Assembly: GCF_004564235.1 (NCBI RefSeq)
Contig: NZ_SOMN01000026.1
Location: forward strand, 1 to 64,000
Origin: Cohnella luojiensis
GTDB lineage: Bacteria; Bacillota; Bacilli; Paenibacillales; Paenibacillaceae
Direction of reading: 5' to 3'
Length of the DNA stretch: 64,000 nucleotides
A program made the position numbers and the translations under genes. Below are positions 17,956-26,682 of this stretch, piece after piece. Every line of letters starts with the position of its first letter. Position 1 is the stretch's first letter. Below the pieces are notes generated by a model. That model ran no database searches. It saw only the letters and a program-made list of their open reading frames with translations, and was not told the DNA's origin.

Positions 17956-19198
17956 TGAATTCCCTCCCGATTCCCGACAGCACTTTCTCGTTTGCTCCCA
18001 CAAGCGCAACCGCGCATGGCTGCGCCATGATGGACTGCATAATTTCGTTAAGATCGGACAACTTTACTTGGTCGATCCGCTCCAGCATCTCATCAAGCGT
18101 ATAATGACGACCGAGCATCAACTCGTTCTTCCCTAGCCGATTCATTCGGCTGCTGGTACTCTCCAAGCTTAATATCAGATTTCCCTTTAATTGTTCCTTG
18201 CCCCTATGCAATTCCGCTTCGCTCAAGCCGCTAGCCGCGATTTCGTTGAGCAATTCCATCGTGATATCATGGACATCCTGCGTTTGTTTAGGCGCCGTTC
18301 CCGCATATACCGTAAACAGACCGCTATCCGCATAGGAGGTATGATAGGAATAGACAGAATAGGCTAATCCGCGCTTTTCCCGAATTTCTTGGAACAGACG
18401 GGAGCTCATGCCCCCGCCAACCGTATTGTTAAGCAGGATCATCGCATAGAGGTTAGGTGCTTGTATCGAGCTGCCGGGGAAGGTTAAGCACAGATGGTTT
18501 TGCTCAGTCTTCTTGCGATGAAACAAAGCTCTTGAATAAAATACGGGCGATGTCAATGCCGCATCCTTGCCTTGCACGTCGAATCCTCCGAAATGACGCT
18601 CGATCAGCTCTAATACTTCTTCTCCCACATTGCCGGCTATGCTAATGACCGTATTATCAATACGATAACGCTCGTTCATGTACTGACGCAAATCGGCTGA
18701 GCCCATCGCATTCAACCTATCGGCCGTTCCGAGAATCGAATAGGCAAGAGGGTGATCTTGGTAAGCCGCGCGCGAAGCTAAGTCATGGACGGTATCGTCG
18801 GGCGTATCTTCGTACATCGAGATCTCTTCGAGAATGACATTCTTCTCTTTAGCCAATTCGACATCGGCCATTTGGGATTCAAAGAACATATCCGACAAAA
18901 TATCTACCGCAATCGGCAAGTGTTGGTCCAATACCTTGGCGTAATAACACGTATATTCTTTGGAAGTAAACGCGTTCACGTTGCCGCCGATACCATCGAA
19001 TCGATCGGCTATATCTTTGGCGCTATGCCGGTTCGTCCCTTTAAAAAGCATATGTTCAATGAAATGGGAGATCCCGTTATTATTCAAATCCTCATAGCGG
19101 GAACCGGTTTTTACCCAGATACCGAACGATACCGACCGACAGGTCGGGATGGATTCGATCATGACGCGAAGCCCATTCTTAAGTACGTATTTGTTCAT
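17918..19198 (-). CDS. mlpA: M16 zinc metallopeptidase MlpA (YmxG)
   Basis: 426 residues from ATG 19198 (MNKYVLKNGLRV). HFIEH at residues 45-49 is the zinc motif and EKNVILEEISMYEDTPDD supplies the later glutamate. The C-terminal half carries the substrate-binding REKRGLAYSVYSY. It resembles the mitochondrial processing peptidase beta chain; MlpA in B. subtilis affects extracellular protease levels, with no defined substrate. The chosen ATG follows AAAGGGGG by seven bases; a further upstream start is out of register with the ribosome-binding site. Confidence 0.9.
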   Translation of the reverse strand: MNKYVLKNGLRVMIESIPTCRSVSFGIWVKTGSRYEDLNNNGISHFIEHMLFKGTNRHSAKDIADRFDGIGGNVNAFTSKEYTCYYAKVLDQHLPIAVDILSDMFFESQMADVELAKEKNVILEEISMYEDTPDDTVHDLASRAAYQDHPLAYSILGTADRLNAMGSADLRQYMNERYRIDNTVISIAGNVGEEVLELIERHFGGFDVQGKDAALTSPVFYSRALFHRKKTEQNHLCLTFPGSSIQAPNLYAMILLNNTVGGGMSSRLFQEIREKRGLAYSVYSYHTSYADSGLFTVYAGTAPKQTQDVHDITMELLNEIAASGLSEAELHRGKEQLKGNLILSLESTSSRMNRLGKNELMLGRHYTLDEMLERIDQVKLSDLNEIMQSIMAQPCAVALVGANEKVLSGIGREFIVSNSVEEVAGE

Positions 19199-19264
19199 CC
19201 GATTTCCCCCTTTTCTTTGATCCCTATCGCACAGTGATATCACTATAACAAATATAGACAATCG

Positions 19265-20269
19265 TCACAACCGATCTTCTATCCTCTCGGACGACAGCGT
19301 TTGCGACACCGTCCCGAGCAAGTATCCTTTCGATCGGATGACCTTTATCATCCCTCTTAATGCTCCTTTCGAAGTCGAGGTCGGATGCATCAGAATCAAA
19401 TGGCCCGGACCGACTTTCATCGATACCTTGGAAACGACCGTCGACGGCTCGGGCTTCTGCCAATCGATCGTATCCAGCGTCCATAACACCGTTCTCAATC
19501 CGTATTCGGAAGCTATTTTTACGGTATTGGCATTGTAATAACCCGACGGCGGAGCGAACCATGCGTTTTTCACGCCTAATTTCTTCAGCAACGCTTCCGT
19601 TTTCCCTATCTCTTCGCGCTGCCTTGCCTCGCCAAGCTTACTCATATCCGGATGAGTATACGCGTGGTTGGATAACTCGTGACCTTGCGATAGAATGCTC
19701 TGAGCCGTATCCATGTGCTTTGAAAGCCAAGTTCCGTCGAAGAAAAAGGTAGCCTTCACGCCAGTATCTTTTAGAATATCGAGCATGGGAAATAAGAACT
19801 CGTCTCCCCAAGCCACGTTTATCATCAGAGCGACCATAGGCTTGGCGGAATTCCCTCTATAAATCGGTTGAACCGGTAAATCCTCAAGCGCGACCTTCGG
19901 CTTGATCGTACGATAGATCCATGGAAATTCCTTATCGTTACCGGGAGAAGCACCGATGACCTTTGCCTTCAAATAAGTAGCCTGAACATCAACGGTACGC
20001 CCTTCATAACCTGGAATCGCTTTCCATACACGATCGATTACCGCGTTAACCGGCGGCCGATTATGTTTGGCCGCTTCGGATTTAATCCAGTTCATTAGCG
20101 AATCTTCGTTTTTATCGCGCATCATCGACGCATTCGTTGCCGCATGCGGCTTAACCGCAAGAACGTACGGCTGCAACGGCCCATAGGTCCCGGCAAGAAT
20201 GACGGCCGAGAAGCAGATCAGCATTGCCGCCAATAGTCTCCCGGTCAATTTCCTTTTCAATCGGCTCAC
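19265..20269 (-). CDS. ylxY: Polysaccharide deacetylase family protein YlxY
   Basis: 334 residues. A signal/anchor helix covers residues 10-28. The NodB domain in the C-terminal half shows MVALMINVAWGDE, FFFDGTWLSKH, HELSNHAYTHPDM and WFAPPSG. In MT1 the usual TFDDG reads NVAWGDE, so the pattern is not canonical, while the HxxxH metal pair (HAYTH) is kept. YlxY-like proteins are sporulation linked in Bacillales, but the substrate is not known. GTG at 20269 is the annotated start; a TTG at 20260 is better spaced from GGGAGTG and is a real alternative. Confidence 0.82.
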   Translation of the reverse strand: MSRLKRKLTGRLLAAMLICFSAVILAGTYGPLQPYVLAVKPHAATNASMMRDKNEDSLMNWIKSEAAKHNRPPVNAVIDRVWKAIPGYEGRTVDVQATYLKAKVIGASPGNDKEFPWIYRTIKPKVALEDLPVQPIYRGNSAKPMVALMINVAWGDEFLFPMLDILKDTGVKATFFFDGTWLSKHMDTAQSILSQGHELSNHAYTHPDMSKLGEARQREEIGKTEALLKKLGVKNAWFAPPSGYYNANTVKIASEYGLRTVLWTLDTIDWQKPEPSTVVSKVSMKVGPGHLILMHPTSTSKGALRGMIKVIRSKGYLLGTVSQTLSSERIEDRL

Positions 20270-20362
20270 TCCCGTCTTGTCCCGATTCCCTGCCTCATCC
20301 TATGCCGGGATATCGTTCTTTATGAGTGAGCATCCCATTGAAGCCGCCGATTTATGCAAAAC

Positions 20363-20393
20363 AAAAAGAGACCGTCACTTCGGAGTCTCTTTT
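20363..20393 (-). terminator. Intrinsic terminator after pnp
   Basis: The minus strand has AAAGAGAC and its partner GTCTCTTT around a short loop, followed by TTGTTTTG. It lies about 40 nt past the pnp stop in the 163-bp gap before ylxY. Confidence 0.7.
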
Positions 20394-20432
20394 GTCCATC
20401 CTATGCAGTTGCGTTGATCTTTTATTCCTTCG

Positions 20433-22532
20433 TTATACGGAAACTTCTTCCGAGCTAAGCAATGCTTTCCGGGAGAGATTAATACGGCCCATGTTATCGA
20501 TCTCGGTAACCTTTACTTCGATCTGGTCTCCGATATTAACGACATCCTCGACTTTCGCCACTCGCTCGTTAGCTAGTTGGCTAATGTGGATCAGCCCGTC
20601 TTTGTTCGGCAGAATCTCTACGAAGCAACCGAATTTCTCGATCCGTTTGACCGTTCCCGTATAGATCTCGCCAACCACGACTTCTTTGACGATGCCTTCG
20701 ATAATTCCGCGCGCGCGTTGATTTGCCGCTTCATCCGTCGATGCGATATAAACGGTCCCGTCTTGCTCGATATCGATTTTCACGCCGGTTTCCTCAATAA
20801 TTTTATTGATGATTTTACCGCCGGAACCGATAACGTCCCTAATTTTGTCGGGATGAATTTTAAGCGAAATGATTTTCGGAGCGTATTTGCTTAATTGCTT
20901 ACGCGGCTCCTGAATCGTCTCGAGCATCTTGCCCAAGATGAACATGCGTCCTTCTTTAGCTTGCTGCAGGGCATCCGTAAGAATCTGGCGATTGATACCG
21001 TCGATTTTGATGTCCATCTGGATGGCGGTAATTCCTGCTGCCGTTCCCGCGACCTTAAAGTCCATGTCGCCCAGGTGGTCTTCCATGCCTTGAATATCCG
21101 TAAGAATCGAAGTATGGTCGCCATCTTTGATCAAGCCCATAGCCACGCCGGCTACCGCCGCTTTAATCGGTACGCCTGCATCCATCATCGCTAAGGTGCT
21201 AGCGCAAATGCTGGCTTGGGATGTGGAGCCGTTAGATTCCAGAACCTCGGATACAAGGCGGATTGTATAAGGGAACTCGGCTTCGGAAGGCAGAACCTTC
21301 AACAACGCTCGTTCACCTAGCGCTCCGTGACCGATCTCGCGGCGGCCTGGCGGACGCAATGGTCGTGCTTCCCCAACGGAAAACGGCGGGAAATTATAAT
21401 GATGCATGAACCGTTTCGATTCCTGAGGGCTAATGCCGTCTAGAATCTGTACTTCGCCTAATGGCCCAAGCGTACAGATGCTTAGCGCTTGCGTTTGTCC
21501 GCGCGTGAACAAACCGGATCCGTGCGTACGCGGAAGAATGGACGTATCGCTGGAGATCGGACGGATCTCGGCCAATCCGCGGCCATCCGGACGCACTTTG
21601 TCATGCGTGATCAGACGACGGACTTCGTTCTTGACGATATCGTACAACACTTCTTTTACGTCTTTGAGTTTGCTTGGCGTATCGGCGTACAGATTGCCGA
21701 AATGCTCCACCGTCTCGCCATTGATAGCATCGATCGCGTCTTGACGGGCATGCTTCTCGGAAATGCTGACGGCTTGTACCAATCGAGCCTGCGCAAATGC
21801 TTTAACGTCAGACTCGACGGAAGCATCGACGCTATGTAGCTTAACTGCCATTTTCGGTTGTCCGGCCGCGGCGACCAACTGGTCGATCGTATCCACGATC
21901 TTCTTGATTTCATCGTGACCGAACATGATTGCTTCCAGCATGTCCGCTTCGGACACTTCGTTAGCTTCGGCTTCTACCATCATGATGGCATCGCGCGTTC
22001 CCGCTACGACGACGTACATATCCGTGATCTCTTCTTGCGCTTGCGTTGGATTGACGATGAACTTGCCATCGATGCGTCCAACGATAACGCCGCCAACCGG
22101 ACCGTTAAACGGAACGTTAGAGATCGAAAGAGCAGCGGACGTACCTATCATTGCCGCTATTTCGGGCGAGCAATCCTGGTCCACGCTGAGTACGAGATTT
22201 ACGATCTGCACATCATTCCGGAAGCCTTCCGAGAATAGCGGACGAATCGGGCGATCCGTCAAACGGCTAGCCAGAATGGCTTTCTCGCTCGGGCGTCCTT
22301 CCCGCTTAATGAATCCTCCGGGAATTTTACCTACCGCATATAACCGTTCTTCATAGTTGACGGTAAGCGGGAAAAAATCAAGATCCTTCGGCTCGTTAGA
22401 CGCCGTGACGGTTGACAAAACCACTGTATCTCCATAACGAACGACGACAGCGCCGTTCGCTTGCTTAGCCAACCGACCCGTTTCCAGAGCGAACGAGCGG
22501 CCTCCAAGCTGCATTTCCACGCGATGTTCCAA
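20433..22532 (-). CDS. pnp: Polynucleotide phosphorylase
   Basis: 699 residues. Two RNase PH-like domains lie at about 10-140 and 310-540, joined by an all-helical linker; a KH domain ([17 protein letters not shown]) begins near 560 and an S1 domain ([20 protein letters not shown]) near 625. It degrades RNA 3' to 5' with phosphate, and adds 3' tails in reverse. It starts with TTG behind AAAGGAGG. It follows rpsO, as in many bacteria, but a terminator and a 168-bp palindromic repeat lie between them, so it may be less tied to rpsO than usual. Confidence 0.96.
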   Translation of the reverse strand: MEHRVEMQLGGRSFALETGRLAKQANGAVVVRYGDTVVLSTVTASNEPKDLDFFPLTVNYEERLYAVGKIPGGFIKREGRPSEKAILASRLTDRPIRPLFSEGFRNDVQIVNLVLSVDQDCSPEIAAMIGTSAALSISNVPFNGPVGGVIVGRIDGKFIVNPTQAQEEITDMYVVVAGTRDAIMMVEAEANEVSEADMLEAIMFGHDEIKKIVDTIDQLVAAAGQPKMAVKLHSVDASVESDVKAFAQARLVQAVSISEKHARQDAIDAINGETVEHFGNLYADTPSKLKDVKEVLYDIVKNEVRRLITHDKVRPDGRGLAEIRPISSDTSILPRTHGSGLFTRGQTQALSICTLGPLGEVQILDGISPQESKRFMHHYNFPPFSVGEARPLRPPGRREIGHGALGERALLKVLPSEAEFPYTIRLVSEVLESNGSTSQASICASTLAMMDAGVPIKAAVAGVAMGLIKDGDHTSILTDIQGMEDHLGDMDFKVAGTAAGITAIQMDIKIDGINRQILTDALQQAKEGRMFILGKMLETIQEPRKQLSKYAPKIISLKIHPDKIRDVIGSGGKIINKIIEETGVKIDIEQDGTVYIASTDEAANQRARGIIEGIVKEVVVGEIYTGTVKRIEKFGCFVEILPNKDGLIHISQLANERVAKVEDVVNIGDQIEVKVTEIDNMGRINLSRKALLSSEEVSV

Positions 22533-22643
22533 ACCAATTCCCTCCTTTAATTAACCCTATGTACATTCGACGCTCTTTCCATTATTTCCTGCCAATCAAT
22601 TGCTTAGGCATATGACTCGCGATTCTTCTCCCATTAATATCAA

Positions 22644-22811
22644 GTTCAAAAAGTCAGCTTTTCAGCATCGAGAAGGTTGGATGAAGCTAGGGACTGAGGA
22701 GCGGAGCGTAGGCAAAACCTACGTGAGCACCGGAAGGCCCGGCTGAATTCAAGATTCGAAGTCGAATACGCTCCTTGTCCATCTTCGTGATCAAAAGTTG
22801 ACTTTTTGAAC
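22644..22811 (-). repeat. 168-bp palindromic element with near-perfect terminal inverted repeats
   Basis: The ends are GTTCAAAAAGTCAGCTTTT at the left and, read on the other strand, GTTCAAAAAGTCAACTTTT at the right: 18 of 19 match. Inside are further short stems: GTAGG/CCTAC, CCGGGCC with CCGG, and ATTCGA/TCGAAT. It encodes no protein. It lies between the rpsO terminator and pnp, so it would be in any pnp leader. It looks like a MITE-type or REP-like element; no second copy is visible in this window. The rest of the 369-bp gap (22533-22901) holds the rpsO terminator and the pnp ribosome-binding site. Strand is arbitrary. Confidence 0.7.
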
Positions 22812-22825
22812 ATCCTCTAATATGG

Positions 22826-22886
22826 GAAAAAGCAACCTGTTGCCGTCGAGGGCGTTGAGCCCCGTTCGGCGTGGCCAGGTTGCTTT
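22826..22886 (-). terminator. Strong intrinsic terminator after rpsO
   Basis: The arms AAAGCAACCTG and CAGGTTGCTTT on the minus strand enclose a structured loop with GGGGC/GCCC and CGCC/GGCG pairings, followed by TT. It starts about 15 nt past the rpsO stop. Confidence 0.85.
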
Positions 22887-22901
22887 CGTGCAGGTAATAA
22901 A

Positions 22902-23171
22902 TTAACGGCGAAGTCCCAATTTTGCAATCAGGGCACTATACCGGCTAACATCTTTGTTTTTCAAGTATGCTAGCAGCTTACGGCGTTGACCAACCATCTT
23001 GAGCAGACCACGGCGGGAGTGATGATCTTTCTTGTGCTCCCTGAAGTGATTTGTCAGATTATTGATGTTCTGCGTAAGGATAGCAATTTGGACTTCCGGA
23101 GAACCGGTATCCGTAGCATGCGTCTTATGCTCTTCGATCAATTCTTGCTTGCGCTCTTGTGTTAATGCCAT
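22902..23171 (-). CDS. rpsO: 30S ribosomal protein S15
   Basis: 89 residues, full length for bS15/uS15 ([39 protein letters not shown]). It binds 16S rRNA at the three-way junction of helices 20-22 early in 30S assembly. A good promoter and a leader of about 90 nt lie upstream, followed by a GGAGGTGAACAAGG ribosome-binding site. It has its own terminator, so it is probably a single-gene unit. Confidence 0.97.
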   Translation of the reverse strand: MALTQERKQELIEEHKTHATDTGSPEVQIAILTQNINNLTNHFREHKKDHHSRRGLLKMVGQRRKLLAYLKNKDVSRYSALIAKLGLRR

Positions 23172-23258
23172 CCTTGTTCACCTCCTTCATTAGAATCGCC
23201 ATTAGCCAAGCAGGCGCCGGTGAGCACGCTTTGCCAAGCTAAGGTTCATGTGTACAAC
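23172..23258 (-). promoter_or_regulatory. rpsO 5' leader, possible S15 autoregulatory RNA
   Basis: The predicted leader contains TTAGC and GCTAA arms about 30 nt apart that bracket a CACCGGCGCC segment, just before the ribosome-binding site. S15 represses its own mRNA in several phyla through different leader folds. The structure here is only suggestive. Confidence 0.35.
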
Positions 23259-23265
23259 GTCATAT

Positions 23266-23295
23266 AGTATAGCATAGTCCCTACTGCAGATACAA
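23266..23295 (-). promoter_or_regulatory. Sigma-A promoter for rpsO
   Basis: TTGTAT (23290-23295) and TATACT (23266-23271) are separated by 18 bp, and TGC directly before the -10 gives an extended -10. It lies about 95 nt upstream of the rpsO start. Confidence 0.65.
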
Positions 23296-23328
23296 TGCCA
23301 AAACTTTTAATCATTTTATGATAGATAT

Positions 23329-24312
23329 TTAGTCCTGGAGCTTAACGGAGAAAATCTCCTTGGCTTGGGCGGAATCGCTTGAGATTTGCTCTATCAACTT
23401 ATCGATGGAAGCAAATTTATTCTCCGCTCTTAGAAAGGAATGGAAAGTGAGAGCTAATTGGCGCCCATAGAGATCATCATTGAAATCGAACAAATGCGCT
23501 TCGAGCTTTAGAGCTCCGCCGGGAGCATCGAAAGTGGGCCGGTAACCCACGTTCAGAACGCCATTATGACGGCTTTCCACCGCTCCGGAATCTTTAAGCA
23601 CATCGATGTGGATCGCGTAAACTCCAGACCTCGGGATGACGAAGGGTTGCTCCGGCTCCAAATTCGCCGTAGGGAAGCCGAGTAACCGACCTCTCGCATC
23701 CCCGTGAACGACGACGCCCTTGATGACATAAGGTCGTCCAAGAAGACCCGATGCTTCCGAGCATTGCCCGTCGTCCAACCGCTCGCGGATACGCGTGCTG
23801 CTCACTTTGGTTCCTTCCAGGAATACGGGCGATACTACCTGCACCTGTATTTCACCGTTGCCGTAAAGCTTTAAGGCTTCGGCATTGCCTTCGCCCCGAT
23901 GTCCGAAGGAGAAATCGAATCCCACGGTCGTCGCTTTAACCCCGAGCGGCGTGATAAACGACTTAACGAATTGCTCTGCCGTCACTTCCGAGAATTCCCT
24001 GTCGAAATGAATAATATAGGCTGCCTCGATGCCAAGCTCGGAAAGTAACGTCAGCTTGTCCGATAGCGGAGTCAGCACCGTCTGAAATTGCGAGCCTTGA
24101 CCGAGAACGACCCGGGGATGCGGATCGAAAGTCATGACCGCAGGGACGAGTCCTTGCTGGCGCGCCAAAGCGACCGCTTGCCGAACGACCTCTTGATGCC
24201 CCAGATGGACGCCGTCGAAGAAGCCGATCGCTAGCGATATGCCTTGTTCCTTGCGCGCTCCGTCCGGGAGAACTCCTGTTACGTTCGCTGCTGATAGATC
24301 ATACCGTTCCAC
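23329..24312 (-). CDS. ribF: Bifunctional riboflavin kinase/FAD synthetase
   Basis: 327 residues. The N-terminal nucleotidyltransferase has GFFDGVHLGHQEVV (residues 28-41) and STRIRERL; the C-terminal kinase has GRLLGFPTANLEP and GVYAIHI. It makes FMN and then FAD from riboflavin. It starts with GTG, 15 nt after truB, and the order truB-ribF-rpsO matches B. subtilis. Confidence 0.94.
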   Translation of the reverse strand: MERYDLSAANVTGVLPDGARKEQGISLAIGFFDGVHLGHQEVVRQAVALARQQGLVPAVMTFDPHPRVVLGQGSQFQTVLTPLSDKLTLLSELGIEAAYIIHFDREFSEVTAEQFVKSFITPLGVKATTVGFDFSFGHRGEGNAEALKLYGNGEIQVQVVSPVFLEGTKVSSTRIRERLDDGQCSEASGLLGRPYVIKGVVVHGDARGRLLGFPTANLEPEQPFVIPRSGVYAIHIDVLKDSGAVESRHNGVLNVGYRPTFDAPGGALKLEAHLFDFNDDLYGRQLALTFHSFLRAENKFASIDKLIEQISSDSAQAKEIFSVKLQD

Positions 24313-24327
24313 GTGATGCCCTCCTGC

Positions 24328-25290
24328 TTAATCGGACTGACTGTCGTTTGGCTGCCCATCCGGAGTATGAAAAACCTTTACCGGACGGACCGTTTCCATA
24401 TTCTCGTCGACAGAGAACAATCCGAGAAAAACCCCATCCGATCGGTATAGCTTTAACAAACCTTTGCTTTCCGGGATAGGCAGCAGCCTTGCGGCTGCAA
24501 TCCCTTTGCCCTGCAGAGCATGCAGGGATTCCGGATATGCCGCCATGGCGGTTGGAATCGCCGTAAGCATGGCATCGGGCGCTAATAACTTATCGCCCAA
24601 TTCTCCTGATGCAAGTAACTCTGGAATCTCCTCCAAGGTTACGCAATGCTCCTGCTTCATTCCCGCGCTTTCCGTGCGGACAAGCTCGGACATGACTGCC
24701 GGAACTCCCAGCTTGCGGCCGATATCCACGCATAAGGTTCTGATATAAGTTCCTTTAGAACACGTGACGGAGAACGTAAGTTCAGGCTCCTCGGCTGCCG
24801 TATTCACCTGCAAAATGTCAATGGCATAGATACTTACGCGCCTGGATGGCCGTTCAACCGTTACGCCTTGCCGCGCCAATTCGTACAGCCGTTTGCCATT
24901 GACTTTAACGGCAGACACCATCGGAGGTACCTGGTCGATCTCTCCGACGAAAGATAGAGCGGCTTCGACTATCATCGACTCCGTAAGGAAAGATGCATCC
25001 TTCCGATCGATGACGTTACCGCTTAAGTCTTCGGTATCCGTCGCCAACCCGAATCGGAGGGTTGCTCTGTACGTCTTGGGCATTTCTTGCAAATACTCGA
25101 CGAATCGCGTGGCGCGACCGATACAGAGCGGCAGGACACCCGTTACCGCCGGGTCAAGCGTCCCCGTATGCCCGATTCTGCGGACCCTCAGCAATCCGCG
25201 AGCCTTAGCCACTACATCGTGGGATGTCCATCCGGCAGGCTTCCAGATCGCTAATACTCCGTCCCAATTCCCCTCGGTCCGCTTATTCAT
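24328..25290 (-). CDS. truB: tRNA pseudouridine-55 synthase
   Basis: 320 residues. The catalytic aspartate is Asp46 in GHTGTLDPAVTGVLPLCIG; KPAGWTSHDVV opens the fold and CSKGTYIRTLCVDIG is the second conserved block. It converts U55 in the T-loop of tRNA. The ATG overlaps the nrnA stop (ATGA). The C-terminal ~60 residues form a PUA-like tail ending in a polar stretch. Confidence 0.95.
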   Translation of the reverse strand: MNKRTEGNWDGVLAIWKPAGWTSHDVVAKARGLLRVRRIGHTGTLDPAVTGVLPLCIGRATRFVEYLQEMPKTYRATLRFGLATDTEDLSGNVIDRKDASFLTESMIVEAALSFVGEIDQVPPMVSAVKVNGKRLYELARQGVTVERPSRRVSIYAIDILQVNTAAEEPELTFSVTCSKGTYIRTLCVDIGRKLGVPAVMSELVRTESAGMKQEHCVTLEEIPELLASGELGDKLLAPDAMLTAIPTAMAAYPESLHALQGKGIAAARLLPIPESKGLLKLYRSDGVFLGLFSVDENMETVRPVKVFHTPDGQPNDSQSD

Positions 25291-26273
25291 TCTTCATCCA
25301 ACGCCTTCTGAACGTAGCCGACAACTTGATCGATAGCTTCACTAAGCGGATCGGTCAGCCTGCAGCCTGCGGCCCGGACATGCCCTCCGCCGCCGAAATG
25401 CTGGGCAACCGCGGCGACGTTGACTCGTCCTGCAGAACGCAAACTAACTTTAACGGACTCTTCCCCATTTTGCTTAAAGAGTATGCCAACCTCGACTCCC
25501 TCTATGTTGCGGGGATAGTTGACGAGGCCTTCCAAATCTTCGTTGGTTGCTCCCGTTTCGTTCAGGTCCTCCGAATTCACCCAAAGCCAGCCAATCCGTT
25601 GATCGGGACTGAAGCTGAGCCTGGAAAGACCTCGTTGAACGACGAGCAGCTGACCCATCGTCATCCGTTCGAGGAGCAACTCCGCAAGCTCCGGGCCGTT
25701 GACGCCCGCTTCAAGCAGACGGGATGCCATAGCCATAACTAGAGGGCTTGTATTGGAGTAACGAAAGCCACCCGTATCCGTTAGCAAACCGGTATAAATG
25801 GCAGTCGCTACGTCCGAATCCAACTTAAGATTCAACTCGTCAAGTAACTCGAATAAAATCTCGGCGGTTGCCGAAGCATGAAACTTCATTAAGTTTACGA
25901 TACCAAAGCCGTTATTCGTAGGATGATGATCGATATTCAGCAGTTCGGCGTCAGGAGCAAACCATTGATTGGTTTTGCCGACCCGCGCGTAATCCGCGCA
26001 ATCCACGCAAATCACATTGCGGTATTGCCTATTGGGTGTACTCTCGCTTCCGTCCAACGTAAGAATATCCGAGCTTTTCCACAGAAATTGCAGACGGGAA
26101 GGCACAGGCCCTTCGTTCAGCATCGTAAATTTCTTGCCCAGCTTCTCCAGCAGCCATCCAGTGGCAACCGTGGAGCTAATCGCATCGCCGTCGGGCTGCA
26201 CATGAGAAACGATAAGGAAATCGTCCCTTTCACGAATGAAAGCGGCGGCTTCCTTCAGATCCTTGGCCCACAT
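25287..26273 (-). CDS. nrnA: DHH-family phosphoesterase, NrnA type
   Basis: 328 residues. DHH-domain motifs are HVQPDGDAISS (residues 24-34), a CVDCAD block and NIDHHPTN; the DHHA1 domain ends with FGGGGHVRAAGC. NrnA degrades nano-RNAs and dephosphorylates pAp. It lies between rbfA and truB, a usual place in Firmicutes outside B. subtilis. A c-di-AMP-phosphodiesterase role is less likely because there is no PAS/GGDEF N-terminus. Confidence 0.9.
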   Translation of the reverse strand: MWAKDLKEAAAFIRERDDFLIVSHVQPDGDAISSTVATGWLLEKLGKKFTMLNEGPVPSRLQFLWKSSDILTLDGSESTPNRQYRNVICVDCADYARVGKTNQWFAPDAELLNIDHHPTNNGFGIVNLMKFHASATAEILFELLDELNLKLDSDVATAIYTGLLTDTGGFRYSNTSPLVMAMASRLLEAGVNGPELAELLLERMTMGQLLVVQRGLSRLSFSPDQRIGWLWVNSEDLNETGATNEDLEGLVNYPRNIEGVEVGILFKQNGEESVKVSLRSAGRVNVAAVAQHFGGGGHVRAAGCRLTDPLSEAIDQVVGYVQKALDEE

Positions 26274-26295
26274 GCTCGTTTCCCCCTAGCTAGTA

Positions 26296-26652
26296 CTAAG
26301 TCTCCAGTGAATCTTTGTTAATCTTCTGCAACAACTCTTCAATGTGGCTACCGTAAGCTATGGAACTGTCGAAACGGAATTCCATTACCGGGGTATGGCG
26401 AAGCTTGACGCGACGCCCCAGCTCCGAGCGCAGGAACCCATTCGCGCGCCCGATTGCCTTAAGCGTCTCTTCCTTTTGCTCTTCGCTTCCCAATATGCTC
26501 AAATATACTCTCGCAAGCGACAGATCGTTAGTGATATCCACTCCGGTCACCGTGATGAAACCGATACGGGGATCTTTCAGCTCCGTCTGAATGATGGAGC
26601 TGATCTCCTTCTTAATCTGTTCGCCGACCCGTCCGACTCGGAATTTGGCCAT
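26296..26652 (-). CDS. rbfA: Ribosome-binding factor A
   Basis: 118 residues, a single KH-like domain (RVGEQIKKEISSIIQTELKDPRIGFITVTGVD). It matures the 5' end of 16S rRNA in late 30S assembly and matters for cold growth. It follows infB by 30 nt as the last gene of the rimP-nusA-ylxRQ-infB-rbfA operon. Confidence 0.95.
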   Translation of the reverse strand: MAKFRVGRVGEQIKKEISSIIQTELKDPRIGFITVTGVDITNDLSLARVYLSILGSEEQKEETLKAIGRANGFLRSELGRRVKLRHTPVMEFRFDSSIAYGSHIEELLQKINKDSLET

Positions 26653-26682
26653 GCAGATCCCACCTTAAATTTGTTGCTAATA

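Noticed and set aside
22644..22811. The pnp-side element as an rpsO terminator.
   Set aside because: A separate, much better terminator for rpsO is present at 22826-22886, and the element lacks a T-run after its stem.
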